Below, piece after piece: positions 18,592 through 26,939 of a stretch of DNA of 64,000 nucleotides. The stretch comes from Methylocystaceae bacterium. Its GTDB lineage: Bacteria > Pseudomonadota > Alphaproteobacteria > Rhodospirillales > Terasakiellaceae. The DNA is taken from assembly GCA_013373205.1 (NCBI GenBank), contig JABXIG010000020.1:62001-126000 (forward strand). The letters run 5' to 3'. Numbering within the stretch: position 1 is the first letter of the stretch; every line of letters starts with the position of its first letter. A program made the position numbers and the translations under genes. A model generated the notes under the pieces. That model did no database searches and was not told the origin of the DNA. It was given only the letters and a program-made list of their open reading frames with translations.

Positions 18592-18616
18592 GAAGTCGAT
18601 AATCTAAGTTTCTAAG

Positions 18617-18639
18617 GGTCATCGACCCATTCGATGACC
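18617..18639 (+). promoter_or_regulatory. Hairpin between atpE and atpF'
   Basis: A perfect 8-bp stem (18617-18624 with 18632-18639) with a seven-base loop. It is followed by CTTTT, a short T run rather than a full terminator tail. It could stabilise the upstream atpE message or cause partial termination, matching the excess of c subunits in the enzyme. Confidence 0.45.
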
Positions 18640-18670
18640 TTTTAAGACTTTTCTAAGGAAGGAGCGCAAT

Positions 18671-19159
18671 ATGCCACAGTTAGATGTGACCACATTTGCC
18701 CCGCAAATCGTATGGTTAGTCATCACCTTCTTGGCGATGTATTTCATCATGGCCAAGGTGGCGCTGCCGCGCATTGCTCAGGTTTTAGACGAACGTCAAA
18801 CACGTATCGACGATAATCTGGAAAAAGCTGCTGCTTTGAAAAAAGAAGCAGAAGAAGCTGCTGCTGCTTATGAAAGCTCTTTAGCTGAAGCACGTTCAAA
18901 AGCTCAAGACGAGGTTAAAGCCGTCATTGATGCTGCAAACGCTGAACAGGCTAAAAAGCAGGATGAGCTGGCTGCCAAACTTAATAAAGAGTTGGAAGCC
19001 GCAGAAGCACGCATCGCGGAAGCAAAAGACAAGGCGCTCGCAAACATCAAAGAAGTTTCCGGCGAAGTTGCGAAAGCAACTGTTGAAAAACTCTCTGGTG
19101 TCTCTGTAGACGATGCAGCGGTGGAAGCCGCTGTTGCTAACGCAATGGAGCAAAACTGA
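18671..19159 (+). CDS. F0F1 ATP synthase subunit b' (AtpG/AtpF')
   Basis: Peripheral stalk subunit: one N-terminal transmembrane helix (about residues 10-30, IVWLVITFLAMYFIMAKVALP) and a long Ala/Glu/Lys-rich helix. Alphaproteobacteria carry two unlike b subunits; this one is assigned as b' because it lacks a long N-terminal periplasmic tail, has the ALPRIAQVLDERQ sequence after the membrane helix, and lies upstream of b. AAGGAAGGAG precedes the start. Its stop overlaps the next start in TGATG. Confidence 0.88.
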   Translation: MPQLDVTTFAPQIVWLVITFLAMYFIMAKVALPRIAQVLDERQTRIDDNLEKAAALKKEAEEAAAAYESSLAEARSKAQDEVKAVIDAANAEQAKKQDELAAKLNKELEAAEARIAEAKDKALANIKEVSGEVAKATVEKLSGVSVDDAAVEAAVANAMEQN

Positions 19160-19698
19160 TGATTTCTGTCGCACACGCAGCATCAGAAGCTGCCGCACAC
19201 GACAGCGGTGGATTGCTTCACGACCCGACTTTCTGGGTTGCTTTAGCATTCATCGTTCTGATTGCCTTTGCAGCGAAACCGGTTGGACGTATTCTGGCCA
19301 CTGCATTGGACGATCGCGCCGAAACGATTAAGGCACAGCTGGACGAAGCTGAAAACCTTCGTGAAGAAGCACAGCAATTGCTCGCTTCTTACAAGCGCAA
19401 ACAACAGGAAGCGGAAGAAGAAGCTGCTAAAATCCTGCAACGCGCGAAAGACGAAGCAGCTCGCCTAGAAGCTAAGTCGAAAGACGATCTGGCAAACGCA
19501 CTGAAACGTCGTGAAGCCGCTGCCACAGCTCGTATCGCACAAGCTGAAGCAACTGCTATCAAAGAAGTGCAGGCCTTTGCAACATCTGTCGCCATCTCTG
19601 CAGCTGAAAAGCTCATGGCTGACAAGATTTCTGCACAGAAAGCCAACGCTATGATCGATGCTGCTATTTCTGAATTGCCTAAGCAACTCAGCAACTAA
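19159..19698 (+). CDS. atpF: F0F1 ATP synthase subunit b
   Basis: Second peripheral stalk subunit, 179 residues. A short N-terminal segment with a His/Ala-rich stretch precedes the transmembrane helix (about residues 27-45, WVALAFIVLIAFAAKP), followed by a long charged coiled coil that dimerises with b' and contacts F1 through the delta subunit. It is the last gene of the operon; its start overlaps the b' stop by one base, and a strong terminator follows. Confidence 0.93.
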   Translation: MISVAHAASEAAAHDSGGLLHDPTFWVALAFIVLIAFAAKPVGRILATALDDRAETIKAQLDEAENLREEAQQLLASYKRKQQEAEEEAAKILQRAKDEAARLEAKSKDDLANALKRREAAATARIAQAEATAIKEVQAFATSVAISAAEKLMADKISAQKANAMIDAAISELPKQLSN

Positions 19699-19721
19699 GC
19701 ATCAAATCGACAATCGCGATT

Positions 19722-19757
19722 AAAAAGAGGTCTCCTTTATGGAGGCCTCTTTTTTTA
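19722..19757 (+). terminator. Intrinsic terminator of the F0 operon
   Basis: A 10-bp stem (19726-19735 with 19741-19750, one T-G pair) is flanked by A5 on the left and T8 on the right. It is 24 bases after the atpF stop. The A-rich left side would also allow weak termination on the other strand. Confidence 0.88.
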
Positions 19758-19799
19758 TGAACTGACAATTCTCAATGTAGATATTTTATAAAATGCTTA

Positions 19800-19805
19800 T
19801 ATAAT
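19800..19805 (+). promoter_or_regulatory. Possible -10 element for the TDT transporter gene
   Basis: A perfect TATAAT lies 42 bases before ATG 19847 in an AT-rich tract. No good -35 is found at 16-18 bases, so the call is weak. Confidence 0.35.
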
Positions 19806-19846
19806 GCCCAACAACTCATTCAATTCGTTCAAATAAAAGGTGGTCT

Positions 19847-20821
19847 ATGAAAGACGATCAAGCACAAGGCAGTTCGTTACAATTTTTCCCTATTCCCATG
19901 TTTGCAACAGCAATGGGCTTGTCAGGGCTGACAATTGCGACACATAAATTAAGCTGGATTTTCGGTGAAAACACGGGCGATCTTATTTTTCACATCCTCG
20001 CTTATCTGACGCTTGGCGTCTATATCGCTGTCTTGGCGGCTTATACTATCAAATCTCTACGTTACCCACAGGCTGTTCTTGCAGACTGGTCACACCCCAT
20101 CAAGATCAGCTTTTTCCCGGCTGCAAGTATCAGCTTGCTCTTGCTCGGCGTTGTCTTTTTCACCATCGATAAAGATGTTTCCTTTTTCCTTTGGGCAACC
20201 GGTGGCTTTTTCCAGTTCTTTTTATCCATGGCGATTATCAACAGCTGGATCGACCATCCCCGTTACGAGATCAATCACAGTACACCAGCCTGGTTTATCC
20301 CTGTGGTCGGGAATATCATTGTCCCCGTTGTCGGTGTTGAACATGCACCACATGAAATTTCATGGTTCTTTTTTGCATGGGGGATGCTGTTCTGGATCAT
20401 CCTTTTGACCCTGATTATGAACCGCTTGATGTTCCATGGCGCCTTGGCACAAAAGCTGTTACCAACCCTGTTTATCTTCCTTGCACCGCCTTCAATCGGC
20501 TTTGTATCCTATGTCAAATTGACAGGTGGCTTGGATTCATTTGGTAAAATTCTTTATTATTTGGCTGCCTTTTTCTTCTTCCTGTTAGTCAGCCGTATCC
20601 ATCGCATGATGCGTTTAAAATTCAGCATGGCCTCCTGGGCCTTCACCTTCCCCTTAGCCGCTTTCACCATTGCCACACATTTGATGGGGACGCTGACAGG
20701 CCATGCCTTCTTTGAATATCTTTCGATTGGGCTTTATGTCATCACAGCATGCGTCATCGTTGGCATGTTCATTCGAACAGCCATTGCCTTGGTCAAATGC
20801 GAAATCTGCGTGGGCGAATAA
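19847..20821 (+). CDS. TDT/SLAC1-family anion channel or exporter
   Basis: An inner-membrane protein of 324 residues with about ten hydrophobic segments, matching the tellurite-resistance/dicarboxylate transporter (TehA, SLAC1) family. The N-terminal PIPMFATAMGLSGL and the later VVGNIIVPVVG and FFFAWGMLFWIILL segments follow the family pattern of paired helices around a central pore. Relatives conduct small anions or export sulfite or C4-dicarboxylates; the substrate is not readable here. AAAGGTGG precedes ATG 19847. It ends three bases from the convergent cobM stop. Confidence 0.85.
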   Translation: MKDDQAQGSSLQFFPIPMFATAMGLSGLTIATHKLSWIFGENTGDLIFHILAYLTLGVYIAVLAAYTIKSLRYPQAVLADWSHPIKISFFPAASISLLLLGVVFFTIDKDVSFFLWATGGFFQFFLSMAIINSWIDHPRYEINHSTPAWFIPVVGNIIVPVVGVEHAPHEISWFFFAWGMLFWIILLTLIMNRLMFHGALAQKLLPTLFIFLAPPSIGFVSYVKLTGGLDSFGKILYYLAAFFFFLLVSRIHRMMRLKFSMASWAFTFPLAAFTIATHLMGTLTGHAFFEYLSIGLYVITACVIVGMFIRTAIALVKCEICVGE

Positions 20822-20824
20822 GAC

Positions 20825-21583
20825 TTACTTTTTTTCACGCAAGACATGGGTATGGTCCACGTCATAAAGCTTGCTGTCGGTAAAATCTTCACTTGCCAGG
20901 ACGCGGCCAACAAGAATTAAAGCGGTACGGGTGATACCGCTTTTTTTCACTTTGGCACGGATGTCATTTAATTGACCGTGAATAAAGGCTTCATCTGGCC
21001 ATGACACACGATAGGCCACTACAACCGGGCAATCTTCACCATAATAAGGTGACAGCGTATCAACCACATGCTTCAGGTTATTAACCGACAGATGGATCGC
21101 CAATGTCGCACCTGACTTGGCAAAAGTTTCTAGATCTTCATTATTCGGCATCTTGGAAGAGCGAACCGCAGTGCGCGTCAGGATAATGGATTGCGACACA
21201 TCCGGCAGTGTCAGTTCTTTGTTGAGCGCTGCCGACGCCGCTGCATAGGCGGACACACCGGGGACAACTTCATAATCGATCCCCAAACGATCAAGACGGC
21301 GCATCTGTTCTGCAATAGCACCATAAAGACAGGGATCACCGGAATGAACACGTGCCACATCGTGACCCGCCTTATGGGCAACTTCAATCTCGGCGATGAT
21401 TTCATCCAGATGCATCGGGGCAGTGTCTTTTACCACCACCGCCTTGTCAGCTTGGGCAACGATTTCTTCCGGCACAAGAGAACCGGCAAACAAACAAACC
21501 GGTGCTGTCTTGACGATGTTCAATCCGCGCACAGTGATTAAATCCGGGGCACCGGGACCAGCGCCAATAAAATAAACGGTCAT
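20825..21583 (-). CDS. cobM: Precorrin-4 C11-methyltransferase
   Basis: Adds the C11 methyl group to the corrin ring precursor with SAM (CobM, or CbiF for the cobalt form). The 252-residue protein has the corrin methylase fold: the N-terminal VYFIGAGPGAPDLITVRG loop, VHSGDPCLYGAIAEQ and VVPGVSAYAAASA motifs. It is the last gene of the cobalamin operon and overlaps the cbiG-cobJ gene by four bases. Whether it uses metal-free or cobalt-loaded substrate cannot be read from sequence, but the presence of CbiG and CbiX in the operon favours cobalt-precorrins. Confidence 0.93.
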   Translation of the reverse strand: MTVYFIGAGPGAPDLITVRGLNIVKTAPVCLFAGSLVPEEIVAQADKAVVVKDTAPMHLDEIIAEIEVAHKAGHDVARVHSGDPCLYGAIAEQMRRLDRLGIDYEVVPGVSAYAAASAALNKELTLPDVSQSIILTRTAVRSSKMPNNEDLETFAKSGATLAIHLSVNNLKHVVDTLSPYYGEDCPVVVAYRVSWPDEAFIHGQLNDIRAKVKKSGITRTALILVGRVLASEDFTDSKLYDVDHTHVLREKK

Positions 21584-23400
21584 GAGCTTACTTTCATTTT
21601 CTTTTCATATCCACGCGGTGTGTAGACCCACTTATTCACCCCACGATCAATCACACGGCTTTGGCTGGAACCAACTAGAACCATGGTCAGCATATCGGCA
21701 TGATCCGAGGTCAGTTCCCCTAACGTAATCACCTCCAGACTTTCCGTTGCCCGGCCCAAATTCCGGCCCAGAACAACAGGTGTTTCTGGTGGGCGCCCTG
21801 TCAGCAGGATATCGCGCGCCTTTTCAATCTGCGTCACCCGACGTTTAGACCGCGGGTTATAAAAAGCCACCACAAAATCCCCATCGGCTGCGGCTTTCAA
21901 ACGACGCTGGATATCGTCCCAAGGCGTCAGCAGATCAGATAAGGAAATGGTGCAAAAATCATGGTTGATTGGCGCGCCAATGCGGGCTGCACATGCTTGC
22001 AGCGCCGAAATACCTGGGGCCACATCGATTTTAAGACGATTCCATTCCGGCTTATTTTCTTTATCCAGCAGCTCAAACGCCAAAGTCGCCAGCGCATAAA
22101 TCCCGGCATCGCCTGAACAGACCAGACAGACCCGTTTACCTTCTGCTGCCAGATCAAGGGCAATACGGGCACGGCGTTCTTCGTTGGCAAGACCGCTTTC
22201 GTGACGATCCTTACCGACAATTAAATCTTCGACCAGATCTAAATAAAGCCCATAGCCCACAACATCTGTCGCATCACGCAACGCTTGGGTGGCTTGAGGT
22301 GATCGCCATTCATCAGAACCCGGACCTATCCCGATGACCGACAGATACCCTTGGGCACGACCCACAGCATCTGGCTGTAGATCAACCGGACTACGGCCCA
22401 CAGCACAAGTGGCTTTCGCTGTCTTTTGCTTTTCAACAACCAGTTCACCCAAGCCACCAACAGCGGCGAGTGCAGCGCCTTCTGCCACACCATGACAGCC
22501 GACTTCCTTAAAGACCACATCAGAGGGGTTTTTAAGACGCGGCTGTTGGGCATCCAATTCTTGCGGGGTGAAAAAACGCGCAGGCACGCCAAGGGTAGCA
22601 GCCAGTGCATGAACCGCATCTTCATCCGCCTTAACATCAACGGAGACAACACAGCCGACAGATTTGGGCGATAGACCAGCACCATGAAGTGTGTTCAACG
22701 CATGTTCGATCAAATGATCTGCCGGACAGCCCCGCTCGCACCCCACACCCAAAGCAAGGACAGGTGGGTGATAGAGCAATTCATTGCCATCCGGTTCCAC
22801 ATCGCGATCCGAGATACGAATGCGCGGGAAACCCTCATCAATAAAAGACAAGCCTTTTTCATCCAACCATTTAGTCTCGCCTGCTTCGGCTTCCATGGCA
22901 ACTGGGTCGTTATTTAACAAGGCTGCGGCAATGTCTTTGGCCTGATCCGGATTGGCGATCTGCCAGCCACGCGGCGGTTCATCCAGGGCCACACCAAAGT
23001 TCAGTTCCCCTGCCGTTGTCACAGCAGCGGCAGCATCCAGAATATCAGCAATCCAGCGTGCCAGCTCGTTCGCCCCATGGTGTCCGCCCAACAGAGGGAC
23101 AGCGCAAGAGGCATCTTCAGCCACCGCAACAACGGGAGGTTCTTTCCATTTATCAGCCAATAAAGGGGCAAGCGCACGGATCAGGATACCGCTTGCACAA
23201 ATCCCAATGATAGGACGACCCACACGAAACAGGGACTGCACATGGGCAATGGTGTTTTCAAATGTAATCGCACAGTCAGGCAGGCGTTTTTTCAGCCCAT
23301 GGATTTCCACATCATCCATCGATGCAGCCAGTTCCTGCGCCAATTGATAGCCGCCTGTGCTTAGACATAAAATAACCGGGGTATTCATATTCATTTCCAT
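21580..23400 (-). CDS. CbiG-CobJ fusion: cobalt-precorrin-5A hydrolase plus precorrin-3B C17-methyltransferase
   Basis: A 606-residue two-enzyme fusion. Residues of about 1-330 are CbiG: N-terminal half with GICASGILIRALAPLL and the GGHHGANELAR loop, then a CobE/CbiG C-terminal half with LGVGCERGCPADH and VVSVDVKADE. CbiG removes the C20 carbon as acetaldehyde in the cobalt-early pathway. Residues of about 350-606 are the methylase CobJ/CbiH, with YLSVIGIGPGSDEW, CSGDAGIYALATL and APGISALQACAARIGAP. It overlaps cobM by four and cobI by ten bases. Fusions of these two steps are known in the family, and this places two successive reactions in one chain. Confidence 0.9.
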   Translation of the reverse strand: MEMNMNTPVILCLSTGGYQLAQELAASMDDVEIHGLKKRLPDCAITFENTIAHVQSLFRVGRPIIGICASGILIRALAPLLADKWKEPPVVAVAEDASCAVPLLGGHHGANELARWIADILDAAAAVTTAGELNFGVALDEPPRGWQIANPDQAKDIAAALLNNDPVAMEAEAGETKWLDEKGLSFIDEGFPRIRISDRDVEPDGNELLYHPPVLALGVGCERGCPADHLIEHALNTLHGAGLSPKSVGCVVSVDVKADEDAVHALAATLGVPARFFTPQELDAQQPRLKNPSDVVFKEVGCHGVAEGAALAAVGGLGELVVEKQKTAKATCAVGRSPVDLQPDAVGRAQGYLSVIGIGPGSDEWRSPQATQALRDATDVVGYGLYLDLVEDLIVGKDRHESGLANEERRARIALDLAAEGKRVCLVCSGDAGIYALATLAFELLDKENKPEWNRLKIDVAPGISALQACAARIGAPINHDFCTISLSDLLTPWDDIQRRLKAAADGDFVVAFYNPRSKRRVTQIEKARDILLTGRPPETPVVLGRNLGRATESLEVITLGELTSDHADMLTMVLVGSSQSRVIDRGVNKWVYTPRGYEKKMKVSS

Positions 23401-24095
23401 GCCTCTGCACGTTTATGGACAATAATCATTGAAAAATAAGGCGCCTTATCGAACGTTGCCTCAGATAGAGGCATCATCACCTGATTTTCCATAGTAGCGT
23501 GTTCGATATAATAAGCGTTTTCGATCAAACCAAGGGCGCCTAACACATCACGCACTTTGGTAAAGTGGCGGCCAACCTTCATGACAATGGCCGCATCACA
23601 CACTTGCAGGCGGCTTAATAATTCTTCAGACGGGATTGGCGCAGGCAGCACGGTTAAAACGTCATAGCGCGAGGTTATCGGCATACCGATCTGGCAACAA
23701 CTGGCCATCGCTGATGATACACCGGGAACCACGACCGTTTTATATTCATTGACAAGACGACCATAGATATACATGAAAGAGCCAAAGAAGAACGGATCAC
23801 CCTCACACAACACAGCCACATCACGGCCTGCATCCAATTCCTTGGCAATTTCGGCGCTATATTTATCGTACACATCATTGGCCGGATAGCGCCCCGGTAC
23901 CATGGGGGTTTCAATCACAATCTCTTTTTGCTCACCGAGAAGGTGCCCTGCCACGATGGAACGGGCCAGACTATCTTGATTTTCCGGCGCAGGATAAGCA
24001 ATTACCGGAGCTGCCTGAAGGATCTTTAACGCCTTAAGCGTAATTAAATCCGGATCGCCCGGACCGATGCCCAGACCATAAAGCGTACCAACCAT
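23391..24095 (-). CDS. cobI: Precorrin-2 C20-methyltransferase
   Basis: Methylates C20 of precorrin-2 (CobI; CbiL on the cobalt form). The 234-residue protein has the corrin methylase motifs LYGLGIGPGDPDLITLKA, CEGDPFFFGSFMYIY and VVPGVSSAMASCC. It is in the cobalamin operon between cobL (six bases upstream) and the cbiG-cobJ gene (ten-base overlap). Confidence 0.93.
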   Translation of the reverse strand: MVGTLYGLGIGPGDPDLITLKALKILQAAPVIAYPAPENQDSLARSIVAGHLLGEQKEIVIETPMVPGRYPANDVYDKYSAEIAKELDAGRDVAVLCEGDPFFFGSFMYIYGRLVNEYKTVVVPGVSSAMASCCQIGMPITSRYDVLTVLPAPIPSEELLSRLQVCDAAIVMKVGRHFTKVRDVLGALGLIENAYYIEHATMENQVMMPLSEATFDKAPYFSMIIVHKRAEAWK

Positions 24096-24101
24096 TTTGA
24101 C

Positions 24102-25292
24102 TTATTCCTTCACGATGCATAATTGCAAGACAGGGGCCATGGGTTTTAAGGCCGTCAGTCTGCCGACATTTTCTTCGCGCGAGACTGCAACGCGCACCAG
24201 CCGCCCGCCAAATTTGGACTGAAAATGCAACATTTCTCGCTCAGCCTCAAGTGTTACTGTATTGGCGACCAATCTTCCCCCGACCAGCAAGGCATTCCAG
24301 CAACTTTCCAAAAGGCCAGGTATCGAAATCCCACCCCCAACAAAGATGGCATCCGGTGTGGGCAAACCATCCAGCGCATCAGGTGCGCGACCATCCACAA
24401 TTTCCAATGTCGGCACACCAAAGGCCGCACCGTTATGGGCAATCATAGATCGGCGTTGATCATTTTGTTCAATGGCAATGGCTTGGCAAGTTGGATGACT
24501 ACGCATCCATTCAATCGCTATTGATCCGCAACCAGCCCCGACATCCCACAGCAATTCACCGGGTTGCGGAGCAAGTGTTGATAGGGTCACGGCGCGCACT
24601 TCGCGCTTGGTGAGCTGCCCATCATGTTCAAACAAATCATCATCCAGACCTGTGGTTAGGGGCAAACGGCGTGCACCTTTTTCGGCCACACATTCCAGTG
24701 CGATGGTATTTAAATCTGCTGTCTTGGCCGTCCATCCTGTCGCCGTGCCGAACAATTTATTTTCCTTCTCCCCACCCATATGTTCAAAGACAGTAATTTT
24801 GGATTGTCCATAGCCATATTTTGCCAAAAGGTCTGCCACTTCCAGCGGAGATTTACCATCCCGGCTGAGGATTACTATTTTTACACCTGGTGCGACATAA
24901 CGATTAAGCGTTTCCAACGCGCGACCATGAATGGTCATACAGACACAATCCGGGATCGCCCAGCCCATTCGTGCCGCAGCCAGTGAAAAGGCCCCGCATG
25001 TGGGGTGAACCTGAATGTCATCCTTATCAATATGGCGCAATAAGGTTGTGCCGATGCCAAACCACAAAGGCTCCCCCGTTGCCAGAACGCAGATTTCTTT
25101 ATCTTTATTGGCCTTAATCTCGTCAATTCCATGGTTCAGCCCCACCCCCCATGAGATTTTACGCACAGAACTTTCGATCATCTCCAGATGACGTTCCCCG
25201 CCAACCAGAATGTCAGCGCCATCGATCAGACTTTTCACAACGGGGCTAAGCCCTTCAAGACCATCTTCACCAATGCCGATAATATGGATCAT
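24102..25292 (-). CDS. cobL: Precorrin-6B C5,15-methyltransferase (CbiE-CbiT fusion)
   Basis: A bifunctional enzyme that methylates C5 and C15 and decarboxylates the C12 acetate. Residues of about 1-200 are a CbiE-type corrin methylase (HIIGIGEDGLEGLSP; CVLATGEPLWFGIG; HPTCGAFSLAAARMG), and residues of about 205-396 are CbiT, an unrelated Rossmann methyltransferase with LLWDVGAGCGSIAIEW. At 396 residues it has the usual CobL length. It overlaps the cobH-fusion gene by four bases. Confidence 0.94.
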   Translation of the reverse strand: MIHIIGIGEDGLEGLSPVVKSLIDGADILVGGERHLEMIESSVRKISWGVGLNHGIDEIKANKDKEICVLATGEPLWFGIGTTLLRHIDKDDIQVHPTCGAFSLAAARMGWAIPDCVCMTIHGRALETLNRYVAPGVKIVILSRDGKSPLEVADLLAKYGYGQSKITVFEHMGGEKENKLFGTATGWTAKTADLNTIALECVAEKGARRLPLTTGLDDDLFEHDGQLTKREVRAVTLSTLAPQPGELLWDVGAGCGSIAIEWMRSHPTCQAIAIEQNDQRRSMIAHNGAAFGVPTLEIVDGRAPDALDGLPTPDAIFVGGGISIPGLLESCWNALLVGGRLVANTVTLEAEREMLHFQSKFGGRLVRVAVSREENVGRLTALKPMAPVLQLCIVKE

Positions 25293-26830
25293 TGTGTAAT
25301 CCCCTTTTTCGCCAATGCATTTAAAGCCGATGCGGCAATGGCGCTGCCACCACGACGCCCACGCAGTGTAATGTATGGTACGCCCAGATCATCCGCCAAT
25401 GCGATCAATGTTTCTTTCGATTCCATCGCGCCCACAAAGCCCACCGGACAGGCCACGATCAAAGCTGGTTTTTCAAACCGTCCGTCCAATATGCCTTGGA
25501 TCAAGTGAAAAAGTGCCGTTGGTGCATTGCCGATCACGACAACAGACCCTGCCAGCCAGTCGCCCCAAAATTCAACAGCGGCTGCGGATCGGGTGGTGCC
25601 GATTTCTTCTGCCATAGCCGGTGTTCTGGCATCGTTCAATGTGCAAATGACGGCATTATTATTAGGCAGACGTTTACGGATAATCCCATGGGAAACCATT
25701 TCCACATCGACCAGAACCGGGCAGCCTTCTGCCAAGGCTTTGCGCCCAATAGTCGCCGCCCTGTCACTATAGGCAATATCAACGCCCACATCCACATCCC
25801 CACAAGCATGGATCATGCGAATGGCGACATCCTGCATGTCATCATCAAAACCAGATACATCGATATCCTGCTCGATCATCTCTTGGGATTTTTTGTAAAT
25901 ATCATTGGGTTTTTTGATGTAACTGGAAAGCCACTCCAGCGCCTGATCTCTGTCAGATTTCCCAACGCCCAGAACCCAGCCTTCAAAATGAACGACACGG
26001 TCCACATCATCAGCCCCAATATCTTCGGCCCCTGAAAACAGTTCAGCCAATTCACCCAGCATATCAAGTTGGGCATAATGACGCGCCATAGTACGCACCT
26101 GTAGGGCATCCTTGGGGAGATCAGGGTGGGGCATGACTTTAATTTGCGAAGGATAAATTTCTGCCAGCGTAATATCGCCAAGATGATCCGCACTTAAGCC
26201 CGTTTCAAAAGGCCAGATCTTTATGTGATCGGCCAGCCAGGGGTGACGGCGCAACCCTTCCAGCCGTGCAATACCCATCATAGTTTGTGACCCAACACAG
26301 CCAGTGCCCAGCAACTGCCATACAGGTTTTACACCAGAAATTCGCTGTTCACACAGGCGCATTTCATTGGTTAGCGGGTTCATGTAAGGTTTTTTGCTTT
26401 CCAGAAATTCACTTTGTTGCGCCTTCGGGCACCCCCAAAAGGGACCTGCCGTTCCGCTGAGTTTCTTATTAAAATCAGCCGCGACTTCAAAACGATTGTT
26501 GTGATTATCCGCCCCATCCTTGATGCGTGCGCCCAATTGTTTCCACACCCCGTCCCAACGAAGCCCCAGACTTTCGCCAAAATCTTTGGGGTAACCAAAG
26601 GCAAAATCGCACCCGACCAACACCTTTTGCCCGCGCGCGACCATGTCACTCAGCAGATCAGCTAAGTCGGTCATTGCTTCTTCGCGGGTTTTTGGATTTT
26701 TCAGAAACCGTTCAACCAACTTGCCGTCAAAGCGTTCAATCAGACAATACCAGATGCTGTCTGCCCCAGATTTAGGGGTAGATGCGGCCGACCAGTCGAC
26801 CATGACATAGCTGTCAAATAGATAAGGCAT
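25289..26830 (-). CDS. CobH fusion: unknown N-terminal domain plus precorrin-8X methylmutase
   Basis: A 513-residue fusion. The C-terminal 208 residues (from about 306) are CobH/CbiC, which moves a methyl group from C11 to C12 to form hydrogenobyrinate or its cobalt form. The catalytic His is in MIHACGDVD (about residue 341), followed by the VLVDVEMVSHGI and CPVGFVGA motifs. The first 300 residues are a separate domain with YVMVDWSAA and LVGCDFAFGYP, an acidic pattern reminiscent of RNase H-like/DUF429 folds; its function is unknown. Ordinary CobH is only about 210 residues. It follows cbiX by about 110 bases and overlaps cobL by four. Confidence 0.85.
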   Translation of the reverse strand: MPYLFDSYVMVDWSAASTPKSGADSIWYCLIERFDGKLVERFLKNPKTREEAMTDLADLLSDMVARGQKVLVGCDFAFGYPKDFGESLGLRWDGVWKQLGARIKDGADNHNNRFEVAADFNKKLSGTAGPFWGCPKAQQSEFLESKKPYMNPLTNEMRLCEQRISGVKPVWQLLGTGCVGSQTMMGIARLEGLRRHPWLADHIKIWPFETGLSADHLGDITLAEIYPSQIKVMPHPDLPKDALQVRTMARHYAQLDMLGELAELFSGAEDIGADDVDRVVHFEGWVLGVGKSDRDQALEWLSSYIKKPNDIYKKSQEMIEQDIDVSGFDDDMQDVAIRMIHACGDVDVGVDIAYSDRAATIGRKALAEGCPVLVDVEMVSHGIIRKRLPNNNAVICTLNDARTPAMAEEIGTTRSAAAVEFWGDWLAGSVVVIGNAPTALFHLIQGILDGRFEKPALIVACPVGFVGAMESKETLIALADDLGVPYITLRGRRGGSAIAASALNALAKKGITQ

Positions 26831-26910
26831 CTATCACCTCAGTTCATATTCACCTTAGACCGTATGTTTTCCTGCGTAACCAGGAATTTCCTAAAGTGAA
26901 GAACCTGAAA

Positions 26911-26937
26911 AGATCCCTGCTTTCGCAGGGACACAGG
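26911..26937 (+). repeat. CCTG-type intergenic hairpin repeat, copy 2
   Basis: A perfect 7-bp stem (26914-26920 with 26925-26931, TTTC loop) with the 3' flank CACAGG. It lies between cbiX and the cobH-fusion gene and matches copy 1 at 14804-14830. On the minus strand it could act as an intercistronic hairpin in the cobalamin message. Confidence 0.6.
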
Positions 26938-26939
26938 TG

